64,000 nucleotides of DNA, taken from assembly GCA_016932965.1 (NCBI GenBank), contig JAFGBW010000039.1, forward strand, positions 5,979-69,978, read 5' to 3'. Origin of the DNA: Candidatus Auribacterota bacterium. GTDB taxonomy: Bacteria; Auribacterota; JAFGBW01. Below, piece after piece: positions 42,860 to 51,526 of this stretch. Under the pieces are notes generated by a model. It saw nothing but the letters and a program-made list of their open reading frames with translations, had not been told where the DNA came from and did no database searches. The stretch's first letter is position 1. Each line of letters starts with the position of its first letter. Both the position numbers and the translations under genes were made by a program.

Positions 42860-44122
42860 TTAGATTTTATCCAACGAATTCAGGCGTTCGGCGAGGGTTG
42901 GGTGGGAGTAATAGAAGAAGCTATACAGGGGATGGGGGGTGAGGTTGGAGAGATTTTCCTCGTTGAGTTTCAGAAGGGCTTCTTTCAGGTCATTTGGTGA
43001 ATGGGTCACTTTGGCGGCAAAAGCATCCGCCTCGAATTCATGTTTTCTGGACAGAAAATTCATGAAAGGCGCCAGCAGAAAAGAAAAAGGGCCGAGCAGC
43101 ATGGGAAAAAGAATGAGGGACGGGAAAAGATGCTCTCCCTTTAATCCAAACGCTTGATAGAATTCGGGAGTGTAGAGTAAAAGATTCCAGATATAAAAGC
43201 CCGTTCCTGTTAACAACAAGGACAGGATGAGAAATTTCCGGATATGCTTGAGTTTATTATGCGCCATTTCATGGGTGAGCACTCCCACCAGCTCGTTTGT
43301 CGAAAGGGATTTGATCAAGGTGTCGAATAAAACGATTCGCCGGTTTTTGCCGAATCCGGTGAAGTAAGCATTTGAATGCGTGGAGCGTTTGGACCCGTCC
43401 ATGACAAAGATTTCAGATATGTTAAACCGAATCTCCCTGGCAATATTCATGATGCGCGAACGCAGTTCTCCGTTTTCCAGTGGAACAAAACGGTTAAAAA
43501 GCGGAGATATCCATACCGGATATATCCACATGATGAATAACTGAAAACCGGTCACCGCACCAAAGCCATAAATCCACCATTTATCCCCGGTAGCCCGGAT
43601 CACCCATAATAAAAATACGATCAAGGGAGCGCCCAGCAAAAAGGAAAGGAGGATTTTTTTTATAAAATCCTTGATATAAAGGCTTGCAGTCATTTTGTTG
43701 AACCCGTATTTTTTTTCAAGAATGAAGGTGAAATACAGGTCAAAGGGCATGTCGATGATTTCTTTTCCAACGATGATGGTGAAACAGAAGATGATGCCCT
43801 GCAGCCATTCGGAAGAGGAAAAATGAACGGAAATATTTTCAAAGAGGGTGAAACCGCCGGAAAAAAGGAACGCAAGAAGGACTAACAGATCGTAGGTTTC
43901 AGAATAAAAACCAAAACGGGATTTGGCGAGTGTATATTGTCTGCTCTGGCTGTATTTTTCCTGCGGCATCCGGCTGGAAAAACGTTCCGGCACAAATGAA
44001 TTTTTTTTAACTTCATTGGCGTTCAGATAGTGAAGCCAGAGAAAGAAAAAATATTCCGTCAGTTTGGCCAAGAGAAATAATAAAAGAAAAAAGGAAGGAG
44101 ACATCATAGGCATAAGATTCAT
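42860..44122 (-). CDS. M48 family membrane metallopeptidase (Ste24-like)
   Basis: A 420-residue integral-membrane zinc protease of the CAAX-protease-1/Ste24 group, likely acting in inner-membrane protein quality control. The zinc motif HEMAH lies at 284-288, with the third ligand in the downstream EFEADAFAA segment. About seven hydrophobic spans surround it, including 8-32, 77-94, 107-126, 157-176 and 185-205. The N-terminal M48 extension with EKKYGFNKMT is typical of Ste24. Substrates are unknown. It is followed upstream by the NHL gene on the same strand with a 164-bp gap. Confidence 0.93.
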   Translation of the reverse strand: MNLMPMMSPSFFLLLFLLAKLTEYFFFLWLHYLNANEVKKNSFVPERFSSRMPQEKYSQSRQYTLAKSRFGFYSETYDLLVLLAFLFSGGFTLFENISVHFSSSEWLQGIIFCFTIIVGKEIIDMPFDLYFTFILEKKYGFNKMTASLYIKDFIKKILLSFLLGAPLIVFLLWVIRATGDKWWIYGFGAVTGFQLFIMWIYPVWISPLFNRFVPLENGELRSRIMNIAREIRFNISEIFVMDGSKRSTHSNAYFTGFGKNRRIVLFDTLIKSLSTNELVGVLTHEMAHNKLKHIRKFLILSLLLTGTGFYIWNLLLYTPEFYQAFGLKGEHLFPSLILFPMLLGPFSFLLAPFMNFLSRKHEFEADAFAAKVTHSPNDLKEALLKLNEENLSNLTPHPLYSFFYYSHPTLAERLNSLDKI

Positions 44123-44286
44123 GATTCCATATGTCGGTGTGCGTATTCCATGTTAATACTTTCTTTGGCAGTAATCGGGATCAGGAGTCAGAATTTATTT
44201 CCATTAGCTTAGTTGCCTATAGATGTAAAGAGAATAAACTGTCTCCGTACGGGAGCTTAGATCGTTCATTTTATCAATAAGTCTGT

Positions 44287-46596
44287 TTACCGATATAAAT
44301 ACAGGGCTTTTGTTGATTGGTCGAATATCAGAAGTTCTCCGTCTCCGAAGGCGGCTAAAGCCCCTGATCTGCTGCCTATCTCTTTTTTGATAGAAATTTC
44401 TCTTTTCAGGTTACCAGAAGGGTCATATTTGAATACCACTCTGCTGGAGGGGTCTAAAATATAAATGTTTCCGAACAGATCCACGCTCAGGTGTTTTGCC
44501 TTTGAAAAAGAACCCTGGATGATCTTCATTTCCTTGGAGGAGGGAGAATAGATGAAAACCGCTTTTCTGGATTTGTCCAGGAGATAGACCAGCCCCTTTA
44601 CATCCACATAAAAGGATTCGCAATTAAGCCATTCATTGTTTTTTATCGGCGGGATTTTAGGGGAAAGATCTTCCGTCTTGATCTCTGAACCCAGCTTGGA
44701 AAAGATGGTCAGGGTAGCGGGTGTTTTCAAAAGATAGGTTTGCTTCCAGCCGTCTACACCGATGCCAATGATTTTTTCCTTGGAATTGAGGGGAAAGGCA
44801 ATATCCCTGATCGGACGTCCCTGAAAGTCATATACCCTGATCTTGTTGGTTCCCTTATTGACCAGATACACGTTTTCTTCTTCGTTCTCAGCCTGGGTAT
44901 CCACTGCCATGGCAAGGAGATTTCCGTCGTTCTTGAAGCTTTGATCCACCCATCCGAAACAATTCAGCCTTTTGATCATCGAATTTTTGCTTTGGAAATA
45001 GATGTTACCGAGACGGCCGGCGGCAATGACAGTGGAATAATAAGGATCTTCCTGCAGAAATTGGGCTTTGAGCCTTCCTTTTGAATCAATCAATAGAACA
45101 GGGCCGGGTTTTTCCGTGGTCACGATCAATTCTCCATCCGGGTCTAAAGAGATGGTTCGAAGGGGATTTTCTTCCGTTCCCTGAACCGGAGCTATTTTTA
45201 CTGCGGCTTTATCCCGTATATCCAGCACCGTCAGATATCCTACTGCTTCGGACCTTGAAAGGGTTTTTAGATTGCCTGAAAGGATGATTTTTCGCGAAAT
45301 GTCATCCAAGGTCAGGTCCCGGTATGTAAAACGTTCGCTCAGAGAAAAACTGTCTTTCAGCTGAAATCGTGAATCATAGGCTTTGATTTTCAAGTCTCCT
45401 TCGTCTAGGACATACAGGGTGCCGTCTTGAGAGAGTTCCATGGCAATGGGGTGAATCCATTGGTTTTCTGTTTGCCCTTTATGCCCGATGCTGCCGGTTA
45501 AATAGCCGTTAGCATTGAAAAGAAATATCCTGCAGAATACATCATCCAGAATATATATGGTTCCATTGCTTCCTATTTCCAGATCACTTGGATTAACGAT
45601 TTCGACCCCGTCTTCTGATTGGGATAATTTTTGAGTTTGGCAGAGGAGTTTTCCATCCAAGGTGAATTTGAATACGGTTTTCTGTTCCTTGTCCAATACG
45701 AAAACATAACCTGAATCCTTATCGAACTTGACTTTCAGCCCGTTTTCAAAATAGCCTTTCAAAAGTTTTTTCAGCACTCCGCGGGAAGAAAATATTTTTA
45801 CATTATTTTTTTCAAGAACCAGGATCGTCCCTTCAGGATCCACGAGGCAGTCCTGGGCAGAAGACCGCAGATGGTTTTTAAAATAAGTGTTTTTAAACTC
45901 ATACAAATCCTTTGAGCTTTTATTTTGAACCGTCACGATTGCATCATGGGAAGCTCGTCCGCCGAAGGCATCCACGGCAGTCAGAGTCAGTTTGACGGTT
46001 CCGTTTTCTTCAGGAGCGATATAATAGTTGAAACCGCTTCGTGTCTTGGATTTCATCCAGTGTCCTTTGTCTGATTTCCATTCGATGGTAAAGGAGTCAT
46101 TTTCCGCATCCGTAGCGGTCACTTGCGCCCATATTTTTGTTCCCTTGGGCACGGAAGTGTTGGACAATTTAAGCGACAGGAATTTAGGGGGCCGGTTGGA
46201 AACCCATTGTATTTTGCATCCCCTTTTGATGGCCAAGGGTGTGATTTCTGAAGCGATCTCGAATGAGGATGAACCGGAAAAAGGGACTACCCGGATCTCT
46301 CCTACTTTAAGCCATTCGTTCACGATGGCCACTTCCGTTCCGGGAAGCGTGACGACCCGGTTGGGGGAATAAACGCAGGCGGCCAGTTCTTTTTCAGCGT
46401 TTTTGATCTGATCCAGACGGCATACGACCTTGTTTTCCTTTCGTTCCACGATTTCGCCGTCGAATTGAAAGGATTCTCCGGCAAGTAAAGTGGGCAGACT
46501 CGATAGGAGGATAAAACAGTTCCCGATAAAACGAGTGAGGGCCCTTTTATTTGTCCGTTTCATGACAAATATCGCGTTGTTCATGTTTGGATTCAT
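44287..46596 (-). CDS. Exported NHL/beta-propeller protein with Ig-like domain
   Basis: A 769-residue secreted or periplasmic protein. A signal peptide spans about 12-40; the ATG at 46563 (MKRTNKRALTRF) would give a more standard one than the ATG at 46596. After a short N-terminal region there is a cadherin/PKD-like domain (about 135-230: VPKGTKIWAQVTATDAENDSFTIEW, TVKLTLTAVDAFGGRASHDA). From about 245 to 769 it is NHL/YVTN-like propeller repeats (GTILVLEKNNVKIFSSRG, GTIYILDDVFCRIFLFNANG, GTLYVLDEGDLKIKAYDS, GNIYILDPSSRVVFKYDPSG). It follows the Ser/Thr kinase by 24 bp, so the two are probably linked in an envelope-signalling role. Confidence 0.82.
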   Translation of the reverse strand: MNPNMNNAIFVMKRTNKRALTRFIGNCFILLSSLPTLLAGESFQFDGEIVERKENKVVCRLDQIKNAEKELAACVYSPNRVVTLPGTEVAIVNEWLKVGEIRVVPFSGSSSFEIASEITPLAIKRGCKIQWVSNRPPKFLSLKLSNTSVPKGTKIWAQVTATDAENDSFTIEWKSDKGHWMKSKTRSGFNYYIAPEENGTVKLTLTAVDAFGGRASHDAIVTVQNKSSKDLYEFKNTYFKNHLRSSAQDCLVDPEGTILVLEKNNVKIFSSRGVLKKLLKGYFENGLKVKFDKDSGYVFVLDKEQKTVFKFTLDGKLLCQTQKLSQSEDGVEIVNPSDLEIGSNGTIYILDDVFCRIFLFNANGYLTGSIGHKGQTENQWIHPIAMELSQDGTLYVLDEGDLKIKAYDSRFQLKDSFSLSERFTYRDLTLDDISRKIILSGNLKTLSRSEAVGYLTVLDIRDKAAVKIAPVQGTEENPLRTISLDPDGELIVTTEKPGPVLLIDSKGRLKAQFLQEDPYYSTVIAAGRLGNIYFQSKNSMIKRLNCFGWVDQSFKNDGNLLAMAVDTQAENEEENVYLVNKGTNKIRVYDFQGRPIRDIAFPLNSKEKIIGIGVDGWKQTYLLKTPATLTIFSKLGSEIKTEDLSPKIPPIKNNEWLNCESFYVDVKGLVYLLDKSRKAVFIYSPSSKEMKIIQGSFSKAKHLSVDLFGNIYILDPSSRVVFKYDPSGNLKREISIKKEIGSRSGALAAFGDGELLIFDQSTKALYLYR

Positions 46597-46620
46597 GGCG
46601 CCTTGATGTTAAGGGTGAGT

Positions 46621-48555
46621 TCATCGGGAGGAATTTTTCCATAGGAAACCTTTAATTTTCCATTGCTGATCTTTTTTTCCAAATTCCACTGTCACGGAAC
46701 GGTTGAAGAGAGTATAAAAGGAAGTGTTATTTAAGAACATGGCTTCCAGTTTCCATGATAGCAAGACCTCTGCGCGGGACTCATCCACATGGATTCTCAA
46801 TAATTCAAAAGAATTGCTGATTTCTGACGACAAATCAAATAAATTTTCCAGTGAATTTTTTTCTCTTTGATAAAAGGATTTATTCTCTGAATCCAATAAA
46901 AGCAGGCAATTTTGGAGCTTTTTTGCTGTGAGCGCTTTACCGAATTTGGAAAATACGTCCTTTATTTTCTGTTCATCCATTTTTCCATCCTCGATTGTTC
47001 TTTGTTCACGGATTTTGAATTGGATTTTTTCTTCCAGTTGATTGAGAGATTCGCTAGGTCCGTTGATTGCCTTGAAATCCTGAATCTGGCGTAAGGCCTC
47101 GCTATATTCTTCTTCTTTGCATAAGCGAACCGCCTGTTTCTGGATGCGTTCTATATTTTCCTGCCTTTGTTTTTCCTGTAAATGTCTTTTTGCATCCTGG
47201 AGTATTTCCATGCCTTTTGGATCCAGAGGATAGAGCTCAAGAAATCGTTCCGTTTCAAGAATGAGTTTTTTTTCATTGGCCCCCTCTTTGAGACGGATGA
47301 TACGGGTCAATGCTTTTTTTCTATTTCTTTGCTGCAGATGTTTCCGGATGAGTGAGAGTTGAGATTTAAGGAGAAGGGATTCTTTGGGGACTAAAATGGT
47401 ATCCAATGGATGAATGCTGGAGGGAGGTAGATCCTGTTCATTTTTGTTTGCAACAGGATGGACGGGATCCATTCCAGGAGAAGGGGCGACAATTGGGGTG
47501 GAAATGATAGATTGATTTCCTGGTTTGTCTGCATCTTGGTGCCGGGTTCTTGGGATATGTTTGTTGGATTCGAATTCAGAGATGTCCCTCTGCTTGATGA
47601 AAATTTGCTGCATGATCAGGACGGAAAGGAGGATGGAAATGAAAGTCATTCCAGGAGTGAACATTTTATTCTGGAGAACGATCCAGATGTCGGTTTGCAG
47701 TTTTTCCAGTAAAGAGGGACGGAATGTGAGATAATCCGGCCATTTTCCTTCCAAAGCCATGGCCATGTCCTGACAGGAGTGAAAACGGAGGGCTTTATTT
47801 TTAGCCATGGCTGCCATCACACAACGGGAAAGCGGTAATGGAATCGAATCATCCAGGTGTTTCGGCGGCAGCGGTTCTTCCGTAATGTGTTTCATGGCCA
47901 CACTGATCGGATCGTTTGCAATAAAGGGAAGCTGTTCTGTGAGACATTCATATAAAACCACTCCCAGACTATAGATGTCCGCGAGGCCGTCTAAGGGTTC
48001 CCCCTTGATTTGTTCCGGAGACATGTAACTTGGCGTTCCGATTGCTGAGGCTGTGGTATTGGTGCTTTGCATGATTTTAGATATGCCAAAATCCATCAGC
48101 TTGGCTTTTTTCTCTTTGGTGATGAAGATATTGGCGGCTTTCACGTCACGATGAATGATTTCGTGACGGTGAGTGCATTCCAGGGCTGAACAGATCTGGC
48201 TGATGAAACCGACCAGTTCTTCCCGTGTTACCGTGAGAGCCTTGTTTCGGATGATTTTATCTAACGGGATCCCCTCCAGGTATTCCATGATGATGAAAAA
48301 AAGAGAATCTTTTTCCTCGATGTCATAAATCTGGACGATGTTTTCGTGATTGAGTTTTGCGATGAGCTTGGCCTCTTGAATAAAACGGCTGACGGATTGC
48401 TTGTCTGAGACCAGGTGCGGCGAAAGCACCTTGATGGCCACTTCTCTATCCAGGGATTTATGATACCCTTTATAGACAATTCCCATTCCTCCCCGGCCGA
48501 TTTCAGAGTGGATTTCGTATTTGCCTATGGTTTTTCCCAAGAGATCATCTATCAT
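46621..48555 (-). CDS. Transmembrane Ser/Thr protein kinase (PknB-like)
   Basis: A 644-residue Hanks-type kinase. The kinase domain (about 12-270) has GRGGMG at 20-25, Lys42 in VAIKVL, HRDVKAANIF and DFG in MDFGISK, and an APE-like SPEQ, so it should be active. A single membrane span lies near 292-312 (FISILLSVLIMQQIFI). The C-terminal ~330 residues are outside the membrane: coiled-coil/TPR-like helices (QQRNRKKALTRIIRLKEG, RLCKEEEYSEALRQIQDF) and a terminal SnoaL-like or NTF2-like region (WKLEAMFLNNTSFYTLFNRSV). The NHL propeller gene follows, suggesting an extracytoplasmic partner. Confidence 0.92.
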   Translation of the reverse strand: MIDDLLGKTIGKYEIHSEIGRGGMGIVYKGYHKSLDREVAIKVLSPHLVSDKQSVSRFIQEAKLIAKLNHENIVQIYDIEEKDSLFFIIMEYLEGIPLDKIIRNKALTVTREELVGFISQICSALECTHRHEIIHRDVKAANIFITKEKKAKLMDFGISKIMQSTNTTASAIGTPSYMSPEQIKGEPLDGLADIYSLGVVLYECLTEQLPFIANDPISVAMKHITEEPLPPKHLDDSIPLPLSRCVMAAMAKNKALRFHSCQDMAMALEGKWPDYLTFRPSLLEKLQTDIWIVLQNKMFTPGMTFISILLSVLIMQQIFIKQRDISEFESNKHIPRTRHQDADKPGNQSIISTPIVAPSPGMDPVHPVANKNEQDLPPSSIHPLDTILVPKESLLLKSQLSLIRKHLQQRNRKKALTRIIRLKEGANEKKLILETERFLELYPLDPKGMEILQDAKRHLQEKQRQENIERIQKQAVRLCKEEEYSEALRQIQDFKAINGPSESLNQLEEKIQFKIREQRTIEDGKMDEQKIKDVFSKFGKALTAKKLQNCLLLLDSENKSFYQREKNSLENLFDLSSEISNSFELLRIHVDESRAEVLLSWKLEAMFLNNTSFYTLFNRSVTVEFGKKDQQWKIKGFLWKNSSR

Positions 48556-48686
48556 AACTTGTCTCTACCAAAATCTAACGGTCTATTAATTAAGAATTTA
48601 AAAATTAAGATTAAAAATGAAAAATATTCATTAATAGTGTATGGAATGCAAATGGGAAAGGAATGAATGGTTACATTGTTCAATGT

Positions 48687-48702
48687 CTTAATTCTCAATT
48701 TT
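48687..48702. repeat. AT-rich CTTAATTCTCAATTTT repeat
   Basis: A single short unit of the TTCTCAATT family in the 230-bp gap between the arnD-like and kinase genes. Confidence 0.4.
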
Positions 48703-48787
48703 AAAATTTTATTTTTGTTCTTTTTCAATAAGCTATAACAAAACTATGTCGAAATAGAATCACGGATTTCTTCAGATCCAAGACATG

Positions 48788-49690
48788 TTATCCCTCCTGG
48801 ACTGCGGCAAAGCCTTCCCGGCCAGGTATCCTTGCTTGCTTGATGGGCAGTGAGGGTATGGATGAGGGGCTGTTAAGGAGTGTTCCCAGCGGAATAAATT
48901 GTCCGCCCTCAGCATGGATTTTTTCAATGAAATCTTCAAAGAGACGGAAACAGGCAATCCCTTCTGCTTCGGCATGGATGGTGAGGACATTCAAATCCTG
49001 GCGTTTCACTAAGGATATCAGATGCTGATTGTAGTTCCCATTCGTGATTCCATTCCGGCCTATCACTTCGTCATAGGTGGGAAGTGTGGTCGGAATCTGC
49101 GGCTGTTTTCCGGATTCCCCGTTGATGAAAGGATAGAACATGTTCTGTCCACGGCAGTCGCTGTTGTAGGAAAAATCATAACTTTCTTTGACCCGGAGTA
49201 TTTTATCCGTGCATTTCCACGCCGGAGCCGCAGAGCATTTGGGAAGCTGACCCGTGATTTTTTCTAGCATTTCCATTCCCATTTGAATCTGGTTTCGGAT
49301 GAACGGTTCCCCTGCATGTTGCATTTTGGCCTGCCACGCATAATGATCCCATGCATGAAGGCCGATTTCATGACCTTCTTCATAGGCCTGCCGGATGATG
49401 TGACCTAATTTGGTTCCGATGAGCGGTCCTCCCCAGAAGGTTCCTTTGAAAATGATATCCCAGCCGTACAGGCTGGTGGCCTTGGTTTTAAGCATTTTGA
49501 ATAAGAATTGAGGACGAAAAAGCCGCCATAGATTCCGTCCCATGTTGTCCGGCCCTACGGAAAAGAAAAAAGTCGCCTGTATTCCTTTCTTTTTCAGAAG
49601 GTTACATAACGCAGGAACACCATCTTTGGTTCCGCGGAACGTATCCACATCAATTTTTAAAGCAATCTGCATACGAGCCATGTCTATCAT
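48788..49690 (-). CDS. arnD: ArnD-like polysaccharide deacetylase family deformylase
   Basis: A homologue of ArnD, which removes the formyl group from undecaprenyl-phosphate-Ara4FN in the lipid A modification pathway. The resemblance runs the full length: LKIDVDTFRGTKDGVP, FFSVGPDNMGRNLWRLFRPQFL, TSLYGWDIIFKGTFW, EIGLHAWDHYAWQAKM, YNSDCRG, TLPTYDEVIGRNG, LTIHAEAEG and the end IPGREGF. The Asp pair and HxxxH metal site of the NodB fold are present. No other arn gene is in the window. A loose use on another prenyl-linked N-formyl sugar is possible. The start is uncertain by 3-6 codons. Confidence 0.9.
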   Translation of the reverse strand: MIDMARMQIALKIDVDTFRGTKDGVPALCNLLKKKGIQATFFFSVGPDNMGRNLWRLFRPQFLFKMLKTKATSLYGWDIIFKGTFWGGPLIGTKLGHIIRQAYEEGHEIGLHAWDHYAWQAKMQHAGEPFIRNQIQMGMEMLEKITGQLPKCSAAPAWKCTDKILRVKESYDFSYNSDCRGQNMFYPFINGESGKQPQIPTTLPTYDEVIGRNGITNGNYNQHLISLVKRQDLNVLTIHAEAEGIACFRLFEDFIEKIHAEGGQFIPLGTLLNSPSSIPSLPIKQARIPGREGFAAVQEG

Positions 49691-49708
49691 AATATTGAGT
49701 TGCCCCTA

Positions 49709-49738
49709 TTGACATATTCTATGTATGTCAAATATGAA
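49709..49738 (+). promoter_or_regulatory. Palindromic operator-like site with promoter elements
   Basis: TTGACATA (49709-49716) and TATGTCAA (49724-49731) are exact inverted 8-bp arms around 7 bp. The left arm supplies a consensus -35, with TATGAA at 49733-49738 as a weak -10. It lies between two divergent genes, so it could be a repressor site for either. Confidence 0.5.
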
Positions 49739-49827
49739 ATATTAGAATATTTTTCTATTGAATAACAAATAAAAAGCATGCCGGTATGATGAATAAGCAT
49801 CCATGGATAGGGTGAATCAGTGTCTAC

Positions 49828-50670
49828 ATGATATTTATTTCTGTCTGTTGCTCAGATCGTTTTAGTCACGGACACTCAGAATCCGTGTCAGACGTGAATG
49901 TTCTTGCTCCTGTTTCGAGCCTTGAGAAATATTCTTTTGATCTTGAGTACGGGGCCGGCTTCAGTGAAGTTGTACAAGAACTGTCTGCTGATATGGAATT
50001 AACTGCAGGCAGGAAGGAAGAATTTAGGATTTTTTATATATCATACAGTCAATTTCAAAGGATGTGGATTCTCCGTACATGGACTATTCCTGAAGAATAT
50101 TTGAGGAAATGTTTCTCTGCAGAAAGGATCGCAGACCTTTTTTACCTCTATGAGGTCTATCAATTCAATGTGATTGATCTGCTGCAGAAGAACCATACCC
50201 AAGGGATCCTGACTTCGGATGAGGGAGTGCAAACAAGATATGTTTTTAATAAAACAGGTCATTTCAGCCTCATTTTGACTCAGAATAGGGAGGACACACA
50301 AATAGAATTAGGAAAAGCTGTCCGCGGCTCTTATGGATTGAATCCGGAATATTATGAAATGACCAAAGGAAAGAATCTGGGAAATTTTTTAATCAAAGCC
50401 CATTTATTTCTCGTTTGGTTTACAGGAGAAAATGCCGAAGATGTTCAAATAGCCGCAAACGGGATGCAGGAATTAAGAAAATATTATCGATCTATCGGAG
50501 CAGAGATCTGTGCTCCACACAGGGCATTATTCCGTCTTTTTGGCGGATTGGATGCAGCTATTCTCACTCCGGAACAGGCCCGTTTTTTAAAAAAACAGAA
50601 ATGTACCCTGGAAACAATGGAGCCAGCGGAAGTTGGACAGATATTATCAAAGGGCAAGACGAGGTGCTAG
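49828..50670 (+). CDS. Hypothetical protein with LAP motif near N-terminus
   Basis: A 280-residue protein I do not recognise. It looks globular and soluble, with mixed helices and strands (RIFYISYSQFQRMWILRTW, RIADLFYLYEVYQFNVIDLL, GHFSLILTQNREDTQIELGK, NLGNFLIKAHLFLVWFTGENAEDV). Residues 24-30 read NVLAPVS, similar to the LAP motif near the N-termini of the glucan kinase and phosphatase at 34-38 kb. The first few residues are short and hydrophobic but too short for a signal peptide, and there is no good ribosome site, so the start is uncertain. It is divergent from arnD and about 300 bp upstream of the flavin reductase gene. Confidence 0.6.
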   Translation: MIFISVCCSDRFSHGHSESVSDVNVLAPVSSLEKYSFDLEYGAGFSEVVQELSADMELTAGRKEEFRIFYISYSQFQRMWILRTWTIPEEYLRKCFSAERIADLFYLYEVYQFNVIDLLQKNHTQGILTSDEGVQTRYVFNKTGHFSLILTQNREDTQIELGKAVRGSYGLNPEYYEMTKGKNLGNFLIKAHLFLVWFTGENAEDVQIAANGMQELRKYYRSIGAEICAPHRALFRLFGGLDAAILTPEQARFLKKQKCTLETMEPAEVGQILSKGKTRC

Positions 50671-50968
50671 TATCCCTTTACAGGGAGAGAATCCGGCGCA
50701 TTCAGCCTGAACAAAGAAGCAAAAATTATTTTCCTGATTTTTGTATTTGCCGAGAGAAATCGTTGGTCTTTTCCCGTCATTCAGATTGTTGTCGGGATAT
50801 CTCTGATTGAGTGTCATGATAGGAGAGATCAGCATCAATCGCAGATTGTAATTAATTTGTTTTTGAGTTAATATAATAAATTAAATTCATGTGAATCCAA
50901 TAGAGTATGAATAAGGAATCATCTGATAATAAGATATCTCATTTTTTGATATTAGGGAGAATCGTATC
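50671..50968. other. Intergenic region before the flavin reductase gene
   Basis: About 300 bp. The first half reads as out-of-frame remnant coding-like sequence and the second half is AT-rich. No convincing gene, hairpin or promoter was identified. Confidence 0.35.
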
Positions 50969-51526
50969 ATGGAAAAATGGATGGAAATACCGGTTAACAC
51001 TGCATACCGTTTGATCAATCATGGGCCTTTATTATGGGTGTCCACTTGTTCTTCAGAAGGCCGATACGATATCGCTCCCATAGCGTGGAGTTGTCCTTGT
51101 GAAATGAAGCCCACAAGAGTTCTGCTGGTCATGGATATGGAACATCAGACCTATCATAATATCATGGAAACAAAAGCCTTTATCACCTGTGTCCCTCACT
51201 CATCCCAGGCGGATCTGGTCAGAAAAACCGGCGCTGTCTCAGGGAAAAAATGCGACAAATTCGTTGTTTATTCAATGGAATGTTTTGAGGGGGAAAAAAT
51301 AAAGGCCAAGATCCCTTTAGGCTGCATCGGATATTTGGAATGTCAGTTTTTGGAAACGATCGAACGGGTGGGGACGGGGTTGGTCATCGGGGAATGCGTC
51401 CGTGCCTGTGTGCTGAGGGATGCGTTCAATGAACGATTCTTAACAGAGAAGAAACAGGGAAAAACATTGCATCATCTCGGCAAAAGTATTTTTGCCATGC
51501 CTTCTGACACTATTTTGGATCAGTAA
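50969..51526 (+). CDS. Flavin reductase-like FMN-binding protein
   Basis: A 185-residue split-barrel protein of the flavin reductase-like (FlaRed) family, which binds FMN and often handles electron transfer in anaerobes. The segments LLWVSTCSSEGRYDIAPIAW, CPCEMKPTRVLLVMDMEHQTYHNIMETKAFITCVP and DLVRKTGAVSGKKCDKF match the family layout (loop after strand 1, FMN-phosphate region, substrate lid). The electron donor is not evident. Its stop overlaps the next start (TAATG), opening a tightly packed run that continues to dxr. Confidence 0.88.
   Translation: MEKWMEIPVNTAYRLINHGPLLWVSTCSSEGRYDIAPIAWSCPCEMKPTRVLLVMDMEHQTYHNIMETKAFITCVPHSSQADLVRKTGAVSGKKCDKFVVYSMECFEGEKIKAKIPLGCIGYLECQFLETIERVGTGLVIGECVRACVLRDAFNERFLTEKKQGKTLHHLGKSIFAMPSDTILDQ

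Noticed and set aside
50415-50810. 131-codon frame overlapping the end of the unknown gene at 49828
   Set aside because: Mostly a frame-shifted copy of the preceding gene with no start signal; the tail is intergenic.
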